Source of the DNA: Allomuricauda sp. F6463D
Lineage (GTDB): Bacteria; Bacteroidota; Bacteroidia; Flavobacteriales; Flavobacteriaceae
DNA: 64,000 nucleotides
Assembly (NCBI RefSeq): GCF_023015965.1
Contig: NZ_JALKAN010000001.1
Span: 1,386,160-1,450,159, forward strand
Direction of reading: 5' to 3'
The position numbers and the translations under genes were made by a program. This document shows, one piece after another, positions 17,926 to 25,586 of this stretch. The notes under the pieces are model-generated. The model searched no databases. It saw only the letters and a list, made by a program, of their open reading frames with translations, and was not told the DNA's origin. Each line of letters begins with the position of its first letter. The first letter of the stretch is position 1.

Positions 17926-18767
17926 TGGCAAAAAAAGAGAGAAAAAGTCCAGATGAAATGTCCTTTTTGGACCATTTGGAAGAATTACGCTGGCATTTGG
18001 TGCGCTCCACCTTAGCAATTGTTATAATTGCCTGCGTAGCATTTGTATTTAGAGGCTTTATTTTTGATACAATATTGTTCGGTCCCAAGAACATGGATTT
18101 TCCAACCTATCAGTTCTTTTGCAACATTGGAAAGTTCTTCGGGGTAGATTCCGAGTTCTGTAGCGATACAATTCCATTTACCATCCAAAGTAGATTGATG
18201 GCAGGACAGTTTTCCGCACATATCTGGACATCTATTTGGGCTGGGGTAATTCTTGGCTTTCCTTATATTTTATATGAATTGTGGAAATTTATTAGCCCGG
18301 GGCTTTACGAGAACGAAAGGAAACATTCTAGGGGATTCATTATTACAGCTTCTGGTCTGTTCTTTTTAGGTGTATTATTTGGATATTATATAGTTGCTCC
18401 ATTATCCATCAACTTTTTAGGATCCTACCAAGTTAGTAAAGAAGTACTGAATGAAATCGACCTTGCCTCGTATATCGGGACGGTAAGGGCTTCGGTAATC
18501 GCCTGTGGAATAATGTTTGAACTGCCCATTGTTATTTTCTTCTTGACCAAGGTAGGATTGGTAACACCAGAAATCCTGAAGAAATACCGAAAAATTGCAT
18601 TGGTGATCATTTTGGTACTATCAGCAATCATTACACCTCCAGATGTTACCAGTCAAATAATTGTATGTATACCTGTACTCATTTTGTATCAAGTAAGCAT
18701 ATTCATTTCCAAAATGGTAGTTAAAAAAGAAGCTAAAAAAGAGAAAGCTAGAAATAATGCCGAATAA
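17925..18767 (+). CDS. tatC: Sec-independent protein translocase TatC
   Basis: Core membrane receptor of the twin-arginine pathway. The 280 residues start with the conserved cytoplasmic SFLDHLEELRWHLVRS and have six membrane helices, including the FISPGLYENERK loop (~residue 125) and FELPIVIFFLTKVGLV. It overlaps kdsD by one base and the next gene by 11 nt, so translation is probably coupled. tatA/B are not in the window. Confidence 0.95.
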   Translation: MAKKERKSPDEMSFLDHLEELRWHLVRSTLAIVIIACVAFVFRGFIFDTILFGPKNMDFPTYQFFCNIGKFFGVDSEFCSDTIPFTIQSRLMAGQFSAHIWTSIWAGVILGFPYILYELWKFISPGLYENERKHSRGFIITASGLFFLGVLFGYYIVAPLSINFLGSYQVSKEVLNEIDLASYIGTVRASVIACGIMFELPIVIFFLTKVGLVTPEILKKYRKIALVIILVLSAIITPPDVTSQIIVCIPVLILYQVSIFISKMVVKKEAKKEKARNNAE

Positions 18768-19107
18768 AGTAGAAGAATTCAATGCCTATCGAACAAGAAT
18801 GAACGATAAGCTTCTTGCCGAGAACAACAAGCTCATCAAACGCATTTTCAATCTGGATACCAACGCTTTTATGGAAGGTGCCTTGGATGTGAAGACCAAG
18901 GAACTTTTAGGACTGGTCGCATCTGCTGTGCTCCGATGCGACGATTGTGTAAAATACCATTTGGAAAGTTCCAAAAAAGCCGGAGCCAAAAAAGAAGAAG
19001 TCATGGAAACCTTGGGTATAGCCACCTTGGTCGGTGGAACCATTGTGATACCACATCTTCGCCGCGCGCATGAATATTGGGAAGATTTGGAAAAAAGCGA
19101 AGCTTAA
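18757..19107 (+). CDS. Carboxymuconolactone decarboxylase family protein
   Basis: A 116-residue all-helical protein of the CMD/AhpD-like family, with a CxxC pair in RCDDCVKYHLESSKKAG (~residues 65-80), which in AhpD-like members acts as a peroxidase thiol centre. It may therefore be a small redox protein rather than a decarboxylase. It is embedded in the kdsD-tatC-lptB run, starting 11 nt inside tatC. Confidence 0.9.
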   Translation: MPNKVEEFNAYRTRMNDKLLAENNKLIKRIFNLDTNAFMEGALDVKTKELLGLVASAVLRCDDCVKYHLESSKKAGAKKEEVMETLGIATLVGGTIVIPHLRRAHEYWEDLEKSEA

Positions 19108-19164
19108 AAAAAACCAAAAGACCATGCGCCACAAAAAGAATATGTTTAGTTTTGGCAAGTTCCT

Positions 19165-19905
19165 ATGAAGCTACGCGCAGAAAATATAATGAAGGCCTAC
19201 CGTGGCCGAAAAGTTGTTAAGGGCATTTCCTTAGAAGTAAACCAAGGTGAAATTGTTGGGCTTTTAGGTCCAAACGGAGCAGGTAAAACCACTTCGTTCT
19301 ACATGATTGTCGGTTTGATTAAGCCCAATGGTGGTAACATATACTTGGATGATATGAACATCACCAGTTTTCCTATGTACAAAAGAGCCCAAAACGGCAT
19401 TGGCTATTTGGCTCAAGAAGCCTCAGTTTTTCGAAAACTAAGTATAGAAAAAAATATCCTCAGTGTATTGCAGCTCACTAATTTGAGCAAAAAAGAACAA
19501 CACATGAAGATGGAGTCCCTGATTGACGAATTTGGCCTAGGCCATATACGTAAAAGTCGTGGAGATCTATTATCTGGTGGAGAACGTCGCCGTACCGAAA
19601 TTGCGCGTGCCTTGGCCACCGATCCTAAATTTATTCTGTTGGATGAACCTTTTGCTGGAGTAGATCCCGTTGCAGTAGAAGATATACAGCGCATTGTCGC
19701 CCAATTAAAGAACAAGAATATAGGTATTTTGATTACCGACCATAACGTACAGGAAACATTGGCCATTACAGAACGCTCTTACCTCATGTTCGAAGGTGGC
19801 ATCCTTAAAGCGGGGGTTCCAGAAGAATTGGCCATGGATGAAATGGTAAGAAAAGTTTACCTAGGGCAAAACTTTGAGTTACGGAAAAAGAAATTGGATT
19901 TCTAA
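19165..19905 (+). CDS. lptB: LPS export ABC transporter ATP-binding protein
   Basis: ATPase that powers LPS extraction from the inner membrane by LptFG. The 246 residues show Walker A GPNGAGKTT, Q-loop YLAQEASVFRKLS, signature LLSGGERRRTEIARAL, Walker B ILLDEPFAGVDP and switch histidine ITDHNVQETL, the pattern specific to LptB. It is the last gene of the kdsD operon and converges on pssA with a 3-nt gap. Confidence 0.95.
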   Translation: MKLRAENIMKAYRGRKVVKGISLEVNQGEIVGLLGPNGAGKTTSFYMIVGLIKPNGGNIYLDDMNITSFPMYKRAQNGIGYLAQEASVFRKLSIEKNILSVLQLTNLSKKEQHMKMESLIDEFGLGHIRKSRGDLLSGGERRRTEIARALATDPKFILLDEPFAGVDPVAVEDIQRIVAQLKNKNIGILITDHNVQETLAITERSYLMFEGGILKAGVPEELAMDEMVRKVYLGQNFELRKKKLDF

Positions 19906-19908
19906 AAC

Positions 19909-20634
19909 TTACTTGTCCGAGGGCACTAACAGCGACGCTAAAACATAGAACAGTATTATCACAGGTATCGCTAAAAAGCGCAGTGTAATAAGCAGTACCA
20001 AACTTCCAATGATAAAAAGATAGCGTACACCATTATCTTTAAACTTCCAGTTTTTGAACTTTAAAGCAAACAATCTGATAGGAGAGTTTAATAAATAAGA
20101 GCATAAAACAGTTAAAATCACCAAAAACCAAGGGTTAAGGATAATGTTGTTCAACATTTCATTGTTATGATACAAAAGAATCATGGGCAAAGAGAGAATC
20201 AAAAGTGCATTTGCAGGCGTGGGCAGTCCAATAAAAGATGATACTTGATCCTCATCTACATTAAACTTGGCCAATCGGTAGGCGGATGCCATCGTAATTG
20301 CGAACCCTACAAAGGGTAAAAAGGTAAGTTCGGTATCGTGACCAATAAACCCAAGGTTCCATCCACCCCGTTCCGCCATACTCAATAGCTGAAACATAAC
20401 CACTCCTGGCACAAGTCCACTGGTTATTACGTCGGCCAATGAATCCAACTGAATTCCTATCTCACTCTGCACGTTTAACGCACGTGCCGCCAAACCATCA
20501 AAAAAATCAAAGAAAATCCCTATGAGCACAAAAAGAGCTGCCCATTCCAAATGATTGAGCACCGCAAATACGGTGGCAATGCAGCCGCTTAGAACATTCA
20601 GCATGGTTAATAGATTGGGTATATAGGATTTCAT
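19909..20634 (-). CDS. pssA: CDP-diacylglycerol-serine O-phosphatidyltransferase
   Basis: Makes phosphatidylserine, the precursor of phosphatidylethanolamine. The 241-residue membrane protein has the CDP-alcohol phosphotransferase signature D-G-x2-A-R-x8-G-x3-D-x3-D, read here as DGLAARALN followed by GIQLDSLAD (~residues 45-67), and about seven membrane helices. A serine head-group fits the length and the N-terminal YIPNLLTMLNVLSGC. No decarboxylase gene is adjacent. Confidence 0.9.
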   Translation of the reverse strand: MKSYIPNLLTMLNVLSGCIATVFAVLNHLEWAALFVLIGIFFDFFDGLAARALNVQSEIGIQLDSLADVITSGLVPGVVMFQLLSMAERGGWNLGFIGHDTELTFLPFVGFAITMASAYRLAKFNVDEDQVSSFIGLPTPANALLILSLPMILLYHNNEMLNNIILNPWFLVILTVLCSYLLNSPIRLFALKFKNWKFKDNGVRYLFIIGSLVLLITLRFLAIPVIILFYVLASLLVPSDK

Positions 20635-20735
20635 ATATCAAGATTTTCGTAAAAATAAGGTAAAAAATAAACTGTTTCCTTTATTGGAACGAAGGAGTCA
20701 TTTTTATTCAGATATTTGCGTTCATAAAATTCAGA

Positions 20736-21905
20736 ATGAAGCAAAAGGGCCTTCTTTTATTATTTTTCTTTGTAATCGGGAAATTTCTTTTTTCCCAAGC
20801 CCCCCAACTTACCGAAGATTCGACAATAAGTTTGATTACTTGCGCAACAGGTGATGAGTTGTACTCTGCTTTTGGACATACTGCTTTTCGGGTACAGGAA
20901 CCAACACTTGGGATTGATATTGTCTACAACTATGGAACCTTCGATTTTAATCAGCCTAATTTCTACTTGAATTTCACCAAGGGAAAAATGATTTATTCCC
21001 TGTCCCGTAAAAATATTGAAATGTTTCTCTACGAATACGAGTTGGAGAAAAGGTGGGTGAAAGAACAAATTTTAGACCTAAACCTAAGCCAGCGCAACCA
21101 ATTACTTGCTTTTTTTGAACAAAATTATTTACCTGAAAATCGAGATTACCTATACGATCCACTTTTAAACAACTGTTCAAGTATTACAGGGGATATTTTA
21201 AAAAATCAATTTGGTAAGGATATTGTTATTGATGGCTCCTATCTCGATAAACAATATACTTTCCGCCAGTTGGTACGTCAGTTTATGGATGTGAATACTT
21301 GGGCTATGTTTGGAATTGATTTGGCATTTGGCTCTCCCGTAGATAGAAAGGCTACCGTGCAAGAACATATGTTTTTACCCTATTATACGATGGAGCAACT
21401 CCGCCACACAACCTTGAACGGTAAACCTTTGGTAAAACGTGAACGTACTATTTTAGACTATAGCGAACATACCAAAAACGGCTATTTCCCACTTTCTCCA
21501 TTGTTTTGGTTTATGTTGCTTATGGCTTTTACCGGAATCATTACTTATTTTGATTTTAAGCACAAAGCGCGTAGCCGTTGGTTGGACTTTTCACTTTTGT
21601 TTATAACTGGATTGGCAGGAACCTTTTTATTTTTACTATGGGTTGCGGCGGACCATACCTCAACTCCTTATAATTATAACATTTTATGGGCCTTCCCTAT
21701 CAATATTCTAGCCGCTTTTACACTTGTGTTTCAAGATAAAGTCCCCAAATGGGTGCCAAAATATCTATGGTCTGCGTTAGGATTGATCGCCATTATGATT
21801 TTGGTATGGATAATTGGGGTTCAGATTTTTTCTCCTGTGTTGATTCCACTACTTTTGACCTTGGCCATCCGATACCTGTATATAATCAAGTATTCCAAAT
21901 TGTAG
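20736..21905 (+). CDS. DUF4105 (Lnb-type) membrane protein
   Basis: A 389-residue envelope protein. A signal peptide (GLLLLFFFVIGKFLFSQ) precedes a periplasmic DUF4105/Lnb N-terminal domain (~25-215) with ATGDELYSAFGHTAFRV and LLNNCSSITGDIL, in which the His and the NC pair resemble an NlpC/P60-like active site. Four or more membrane helices follow (~245-385). The papain-like reading is inference; the family has no settled role. It precedes the ABC-F gene by 21 nt. Confidence 0.85.
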   Translation: MKQKGLLLLFFFVIGKFLFSQAPQLTEDSTISLITCATGDELYSAFGHTAFRVQEPTLGIDIVYNYGTFDFNQPNFYLNFTKGKMIYSLSRKNIEMFLYEYELEKRWVKEQILDLNLSQRNQLLAFFEQNYLPENRDYLYDPLLNNCSSITGDILKNQFGKDIVIDGSYLDKQYTFRQLVRQFMDVNTWAMFGIDLAFGSPVDRKATVQEHMFLPYYTMEQLRHTTLNGKPLVKRERTILDYSEHTKNGYFPLSPLFWFMLLMAFTGIITYFDFKHKARSRWLDFSLLFITGLAGTFLFLLWVAADHTSTPYNYNILWAFPINILAAFTLVFQDKVPKWVPKYLWSALGLIAIMILVWIIGVQIFSPVLIPLLLTLAIRYLYIIKYSKL

Positions 21906-21926
21906 GTTGGTCCACAAACAATACCT

Positions 21927-23798
21927 ATGAATTTATTAACGGTTGAAAATATATCAAAATCGTACGGGGAACTGGTTCTATTCTCTGATATCTCCTTTGG
22001 AATAAACAAGGATCAAAAGATTGCGCTCATAGCCAAGAACGGAAGTGGAAAAACCTCCATCCTAAATATTATGTCCGGGAAGGATACCTCGGAAACTGGG
22101 CAAGTAACAACGCGGAAGGGCATCAAAATCTCATTTTTGGAGCAGGAACCGGACTTGAATCCAAATTTAACCATTGAGGAAACCATTTTCACTACCGATA
22201 ATGAAATCCTGAAGGTAATCGCTGCCTACGAAAAAGCCGTTGACAATCCAGAGGACACGGAACAATACCAAAAATCTTTTGAAGCCATGGAACGGCTGGA
22301 TGCTTGGGACTTTGAGACACAGTACAAACAGATTCTTTTCCAACTACAGCTTACCAAACTCGACGCAAAGGTTGCAACGCTATCTGGCGGACAAAAAAAG
22401 CGCTTGGCCCTAGCAAATGCCTTGCTCAACAAACCAGATTTATTGATTCTGGATGAACCGACCAACCATTTGGACCTTGAAATGATAGAATGGCTCGAGG
22501 CTTATTTTGCCAAAGAGAACATAACTTTGTTCATGGTGACCCATGATCGTTATTTTTTGGATAGGGTATGCAACGAAATATTAGAATTGGACAACAACCA
22601 ATTGTATACATATAAAGGCAATTATTCCTACTACTTAAATGAAAAGGATTCCCGCATGGAACGTGAGGCCGTAGAGCAACAAAAATCTAAAATGTTGTAT
22701 AAAAAGGAATTGGAATGGATGCGGAGACAACCAAAGGCCCGTACTACAAAATCCAAGTCCAGGATCGATGATTTTGCCGAAATAAAAACGCGTGCCCATC
22801 AACGGCGAAATGAACACGAAGTTCAATTGGAACTCAACATGGAGCGTTTGGGAAGTAAAATTTTAGAACTTCACAATATTTCCAAAGCCTATGGGGACAA
22901 GGTAATTTTAGATAAGTTTGATTATAACTTCACCAAAGGTGAACGTGTGGGCATCATTGGGAAAAACGGAACAGGAAAATCCACTTTCCTGAACATTATA
23001 ACCCAACAAGAAGCGGTTGAAGGCGGTAAAGTCGTGGTTGGTGACACCTTAAAGTTTGGTTACTATACACAAAAGGGGATTCCTGATAAAAAAGGCCAAA
23101 AAGTCATTGATGTCATCCGCGAATTTGGAGATTATATTCCCTTAAAAAAAGGCCGACAAATCTCTGCTCAACAATTATTGGAACGTTTTCTCTTTGACCG
23201 AAAAAAGCAATACGATTTTGTCGAGAAATTGAGTGGAGGAGAACGGAAACGGTTGTACTTGTGTACAGTTCTTATCCAAAATCCCAATTTTCTTATCCTG
23301 GATGAACCCACTAACGATTTGGATATTGTTACTTTAAATGTACTGGAGAGTTTTCTACTGGATTTTCCCGGCTGTTTGATCGTGGTTTCCCACGACCGTT
23401 ATTTTATGGACAAAATTGTGGACCATTTATTCGTTTTTAGAGGAAATGGAGTTGTGGAAAATTTTCCAGGCAACTATTCCGATTATAGAATATACGAAGA
23501 CAGTAAAGTATTAGAAGAAAGAGAAAACAAGACTCTTTCTTCAGAAAAAACAAAAAACAATTGGCGGGACACCGGCGGTAACAAACTTTCTTATGCTGAA
23601 CAAAAGGAATACAAACAGCTGGAAAAGACCATACAAAGACTAGAAGCAGAAAAACTGACACTTCAAAACAAATTCACCGACCCAGAATTGGATGGCGATG
23701 TAATAGCCAACCTATCCATAGAACTTAAGGAAGTAACGGATGCCATCGAACAAAAAACAGAGCGTTGGTTTGAACTTTCTTCCATGTTAGAAGAGTAA
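21927..23798 (+). CDS. ABC-F family ATPase (Uup-like)
   Basis: Soluble twin-ABC protein of 623 residues: domain 1 with AKNGSGKTS, LSGGQKKRLALA and LDEPTNHLD; an ABC-F linker helix pair (~240-300, with KKELEWMRRQPKAR); domain 2 with GKNGTGKST, LSGGERKRL and LDEPTNDLD; and a C-terminal coiled coil (~550-620, KQLEKTIQRLEAEKLTLQ). The last feature is typical of Uup. ABC-F proteins act on the ribosome, and Uup also on branched DNA. It has no membrane part, so it is not a transporter. Confidence 0.92.
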   Translation: MNLLTVENISKSYGELVLFSDISFGINKDQKIALIAKNGSGKTSILNIMSGKDTSETGQVTTRKGIKISFLEQEPDLNPNLTIEETIFTTDNEILKVIAAYEKAVDNPEDTEQYQKSFEAMERLDAWDFETQYKQILFQLQLTKLDAKVATLSGGQKKRLALANALLNKPDLLILDEPTNHLDLEMIEWLEAYFAKENITLFMVTHDRYFLDRVCNEILELDNNQLYTYKGNYSYYLNEKDSRMEREAVEQQKSKMLYKKELEWMRRQPKARTTKSKSRIDDFAEIKTRAHQRRNEHEVQLELNMERLGSKILELHNISKAYGDKVILDKFDYNFTKGERVGIIGKNGTGKSTFLNIITQQEAVEGGKVVVGDTLKFGYYTQKGIPDKKGQKVIDVIREFGDYIPLKKGRQISAQQLLERFLFDRKKQYDFVEKLSGGERKRLYLCTVLIQNPNFLILDEPTNDLDIVTLNVLESFLLDFPGCLIVVSHDRYFMDKIVDHLFVFRGNGVVENFPGNYSDYRIYEDSKVLEERENKTLSSEKTKNNWRDTGGNKLSYAEQKEYKQLEKTIQRLEAEKLTLQNKFTDPELDGDVIANLSIELKEVTDAIEQKTERWFELSSMLEE

Positions 23799-23799
23799 A

Positions 23800-24297
23800 A
23801 TGTGGTTTGGAGCTGTTTCATACCTGTTTTTTTTGATTAAGTCCACCAATGAACATGGTGTGCACTCTCCCTTCATATATAAATTTGTGACCCAATGTCT
23901 CTATTCTAAAAAAAGGCTCCACAAGAACAAAAGTATCAATGTACTGCTCAAGAGCATAGCTTATTTCAATATTGAAAACATCTCTATAACTAATAAATCC
24001 ATCGCGAAATTGGTTAAACAACACTATCCCAAAATTGAATTCAATGATACTGACATCGATATGCTTTTTGTTGAGGAGTTGAACGCTCCATCTTTTCAAA
24101 AAATGCTATCCGAAGGAAAATTCCACAACGATAGTCTTATTTTGATCCAGTCAATCTATCAAAATGAGGAAAGATTGGAACAATGGCAGCAGTTGATCGC
24201 TCTAGCAAGCATTACTGTAAGTATTGATATGTACCATTGTGGCCTTATCTTTATAAGAAGCGAACAAGTTAAAGAACATTTCACGATTCGAATTTAA
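23800..24297 (+). CDS. Shrunken relative of a flavobacterial SAM-methyltransferase family
   Basis: A 165-residue protein starting one base after the ABC-F stop. Its ends match, from memory of the family, a flavobacterial class I methyltransferase of ~230-260 residues: N-terminal FLIKSTNEHGVHSPFIYKFV and C-terminal VSIDMYHCGLIFIRSEQ followed by KEHFTIRI. Between them I find no glycine-rich SAM loop of the E-x-G-x-S/T-x-G type; the middle is ~70 residues and has only weak remnants (IDMLFVEELN). The frame is intact, so this looks like a shortened, probably non-catalytic protein. Confidence 0.6.
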   Translation: MWFGAVSYLFFLIKSTNEHGVHSPFIYKFVTQCLYSKKRLHKNKSINVLLKSIAYFNIENISITNKSIAKLVKQHYPKIEFNDTDIDMLFVEELNAPSFQKMLSEGKFHNDSLILIQSIYQNEERLEQWQQLIALASITVSIDMYHCGLIFIRSEQVKEHFTIRI

Positions 24298-24314
24298 AAC
24301 GGTAATTTTAGCTT

Positions 24315-24476
24315 ATGGAAAGTGTATTAACAAATAACACAATATGGTATGTACTTGCCGTTTTGGGGCTTATCTATCTGATTATTTTATTCAGAAACAG
24401 AAAAGCGACAAAACGTAGAAAGTCGCGCAGGTTTATGGAGGGAAAACGCCAACATGACAAGAAAGAGCGACCATAA
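24315..24476 (+). CDS. Small single-pass membrane protein (53 aa)
   Basis: ATG at 24315 to TAA at 24476 encodes 53 residues: a short N-terminus (MESVLTNNTI), one membrane helix (WYVLAVLGLIYLIILF) and a strongly basic tail (RNRKATKRRKSRRFMEGKRQ and on). The helix followed at once by basic residues predicts N-out/C-in insertion, and the tail could touch nucleic acid or lipid headgroups. It lies 17 nt after the preceding gene on the same strand. No homologue is known to me; the compositional pattern is what supports it. Confidence 0.6.
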   Translation: MESVLTNNTIWYVLAVLGLIYLIILFRNRKATKRRKSRRFMEGKRQHDKKERP

Positions 24477-24543
24477 TCTACAAACTATAATTCACTTATA
24501 GAGTCTATTGACTGCTGCCATGGACCACTGACCACGATAAACA

Positions 24544-25101
24544 ATGAAGATATACACAAAAACGGGAGATAAAGGTGCTACGGCCTTATTCACAGGTAAA
24601 CGAGTGCCCAAACACCACATTCGGATTGAAAGTTATGGGACCATTGACGAGCTCAACTCTCATCTAGGTCTTTTGCGAGATCAAAAAATGGACAAACATT
24701 CCCAAAACACTCTTATTGCAATACAAGAAAAACTCTTTACAGTAGGTTCCATCTTGGCTACAGAACCCAAAAAGGATAAAAGATTAAAAATACCACGGAT
24801 AAGCACGTCAGATATTGAGTTTTTGGAGCTTGAAATCGACAAAATGAATGAAAACCTTCCAGAAATGACACATTTTATCCTTCCTGGTGGACATACTACC
24901 GTGTCATACTGTCATATTGCAAGAACAGTTTGTCGACGTGGAGAACGGATGATTTCCTATCTTCATGAAAATGAGCCTGTACCGGACAATGTGCTATCCT
25001 ATATTAATCGCCTCTCAGATTATTTATTTATTCTGGCACGTAAATTGTCCAAAGATTTAAATGCTCAGGAGGTTAAGTGGATTCCTGAGAAGTTGGACTG
25101 A
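24544..25101 (+). CDS. Cob(I)yrinic acid a,c-diamide adenosyltransferase (PduO type)
   Basis: Transfers adenosyl from ATP to cob(I)alamin to form coenzyme B12. The 185-residue helical protein has the PduO signatures KIYTKTGDKGATALF (ATP loop), RIESYGTIDELNSHLG and the C-terminal ARTVCRRGERMI. Together with MeaB at 35.3 kb it indicates a B12-dependent methylmalonyl-CoA mutase elsewhere in the genome. The gene stands alone, followed by a 125-nt spacer. Confidence 0.95.
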   Translation: MKIYTKTGDKGATALFTGKRVPKHHIRIESYGTIDELNSHLGLLRDQKMDKHSQNTLIAIQEKLFTVGSILATEPKKDKRLKIPRISTSDIEFLELEIDKMNENLPEMTHFILPGGHTTVSYCHIARTVCRRGERMISYLHENEPVPDNVLSYINRLSDYLFILARKLSKDLNAQEVKWIPEKLD

Positions 25102-25169
25102 TAAATTCTGTTTTTTATCCCAAATGTTTTGTCAACAATAAAATATTTTTTAAATAATCATGTTTTTAC

Positions 25170-25199
25170 TTGGCAGATTGAGTTTAAAAATTATTTTTG
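25170..25199 (+). promoter_or_regulatory. Promoter of the DUF2795 gene
   Basis: TTG (25170-25172), 19 nt, TATTTTTG (25192-25199): an exact Bacteroidetes promoter. The ATG of the DUF2795 gene is 27 nt beyond the -7 element. Confidence 0.6.
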
Positions 25200-25226
25200 C
25201 AAAAAATTTATAATCAAACCGTTACT

Positions 25227-25451
25227 ATGTACTGGACTTTAGAATTAGCTTCATATTTAAGTGATGCACCTTGGCCAGCAACCAAAGACGAACTGATAGA
25301 TTATGCTATTCGAACAGGAGCGCCGTTGGAAGTTGTAGAAAATTTACAATCGATGGAAGAAGAAGGGGGCGAGATATACGAGTCCATTGAAGAAATTTGG
25401 CCGGATTATCCCACCGAAGAAGACTACCTCTGGAATGAGGATGAATATTGA
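25227..25451 (+). CDS. DUF2795 protein
   Basis: A 74-residue acidic protein beginning MYWTLELASYLSDAPWPATK and containing the DUF2795 core (ELIDYAIRTGAPLEVVENLQ), ending in an acidic WPDYPTEEDYLWNEDEY tail. Function unknown; DUF2795 is a small three-helix domain. The ATG at 25227 is the family start. It is a monocistron, with its own promoter and terminator, directly ahead of secA. Confidence 0.88.
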   Translation: MYWTLELASYLSDAPWPATKDELIDYAIRTGAPLEVVENLQSMEEEGGEIYESIEEIWPDYPTEEDYLWNEDEY

Positions 25452-25474
25452 ATTCAAAAAAAACAAACCACGTT

Positions 25475-25501
25475 AAAAAGTCTCATTTGAGGCTTTTTTT
25501 T
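25475..25501 (+). terminator. Intrinsic terminator after the DUF2795 gene
   Basis: AAAAAGTCTC pairs with GAGGCTTTTT (one G-U) around the loop ATTT, and the T-run continues for eight bases. It lies 23 nt after the stop codon. Confidence 0.85.
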
Positions 25502-25504
25502 ATG

Positions 25505-25512
25505 TAATTTTG
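25505..25512 (+). promoter_or_regulatory. Candidate -7 element of secA (TAATTTTG)
   Basis: TAATTTTG matches TAnnTTTG and follows directly after the terminator, 74 nt before the secA ATG. The nearest upstream TTG is 15 nt away, slightly too close. Confidence 0.4.
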
Positions 25513-25586
25513 ACAGCCTAGCAAAAGAATTTCATTGTAATCCTATCAATGGAACAGCTTTTGACAATCAAAAGAAAAAATATTTC

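Noticed and set aside
24485..24543. CCATGGACCACTGACCAC repeat-like sequence before the adenosyltransferase gene
   Set aside because: Only one short internal echo (GACCAC); no second copy found in the window.
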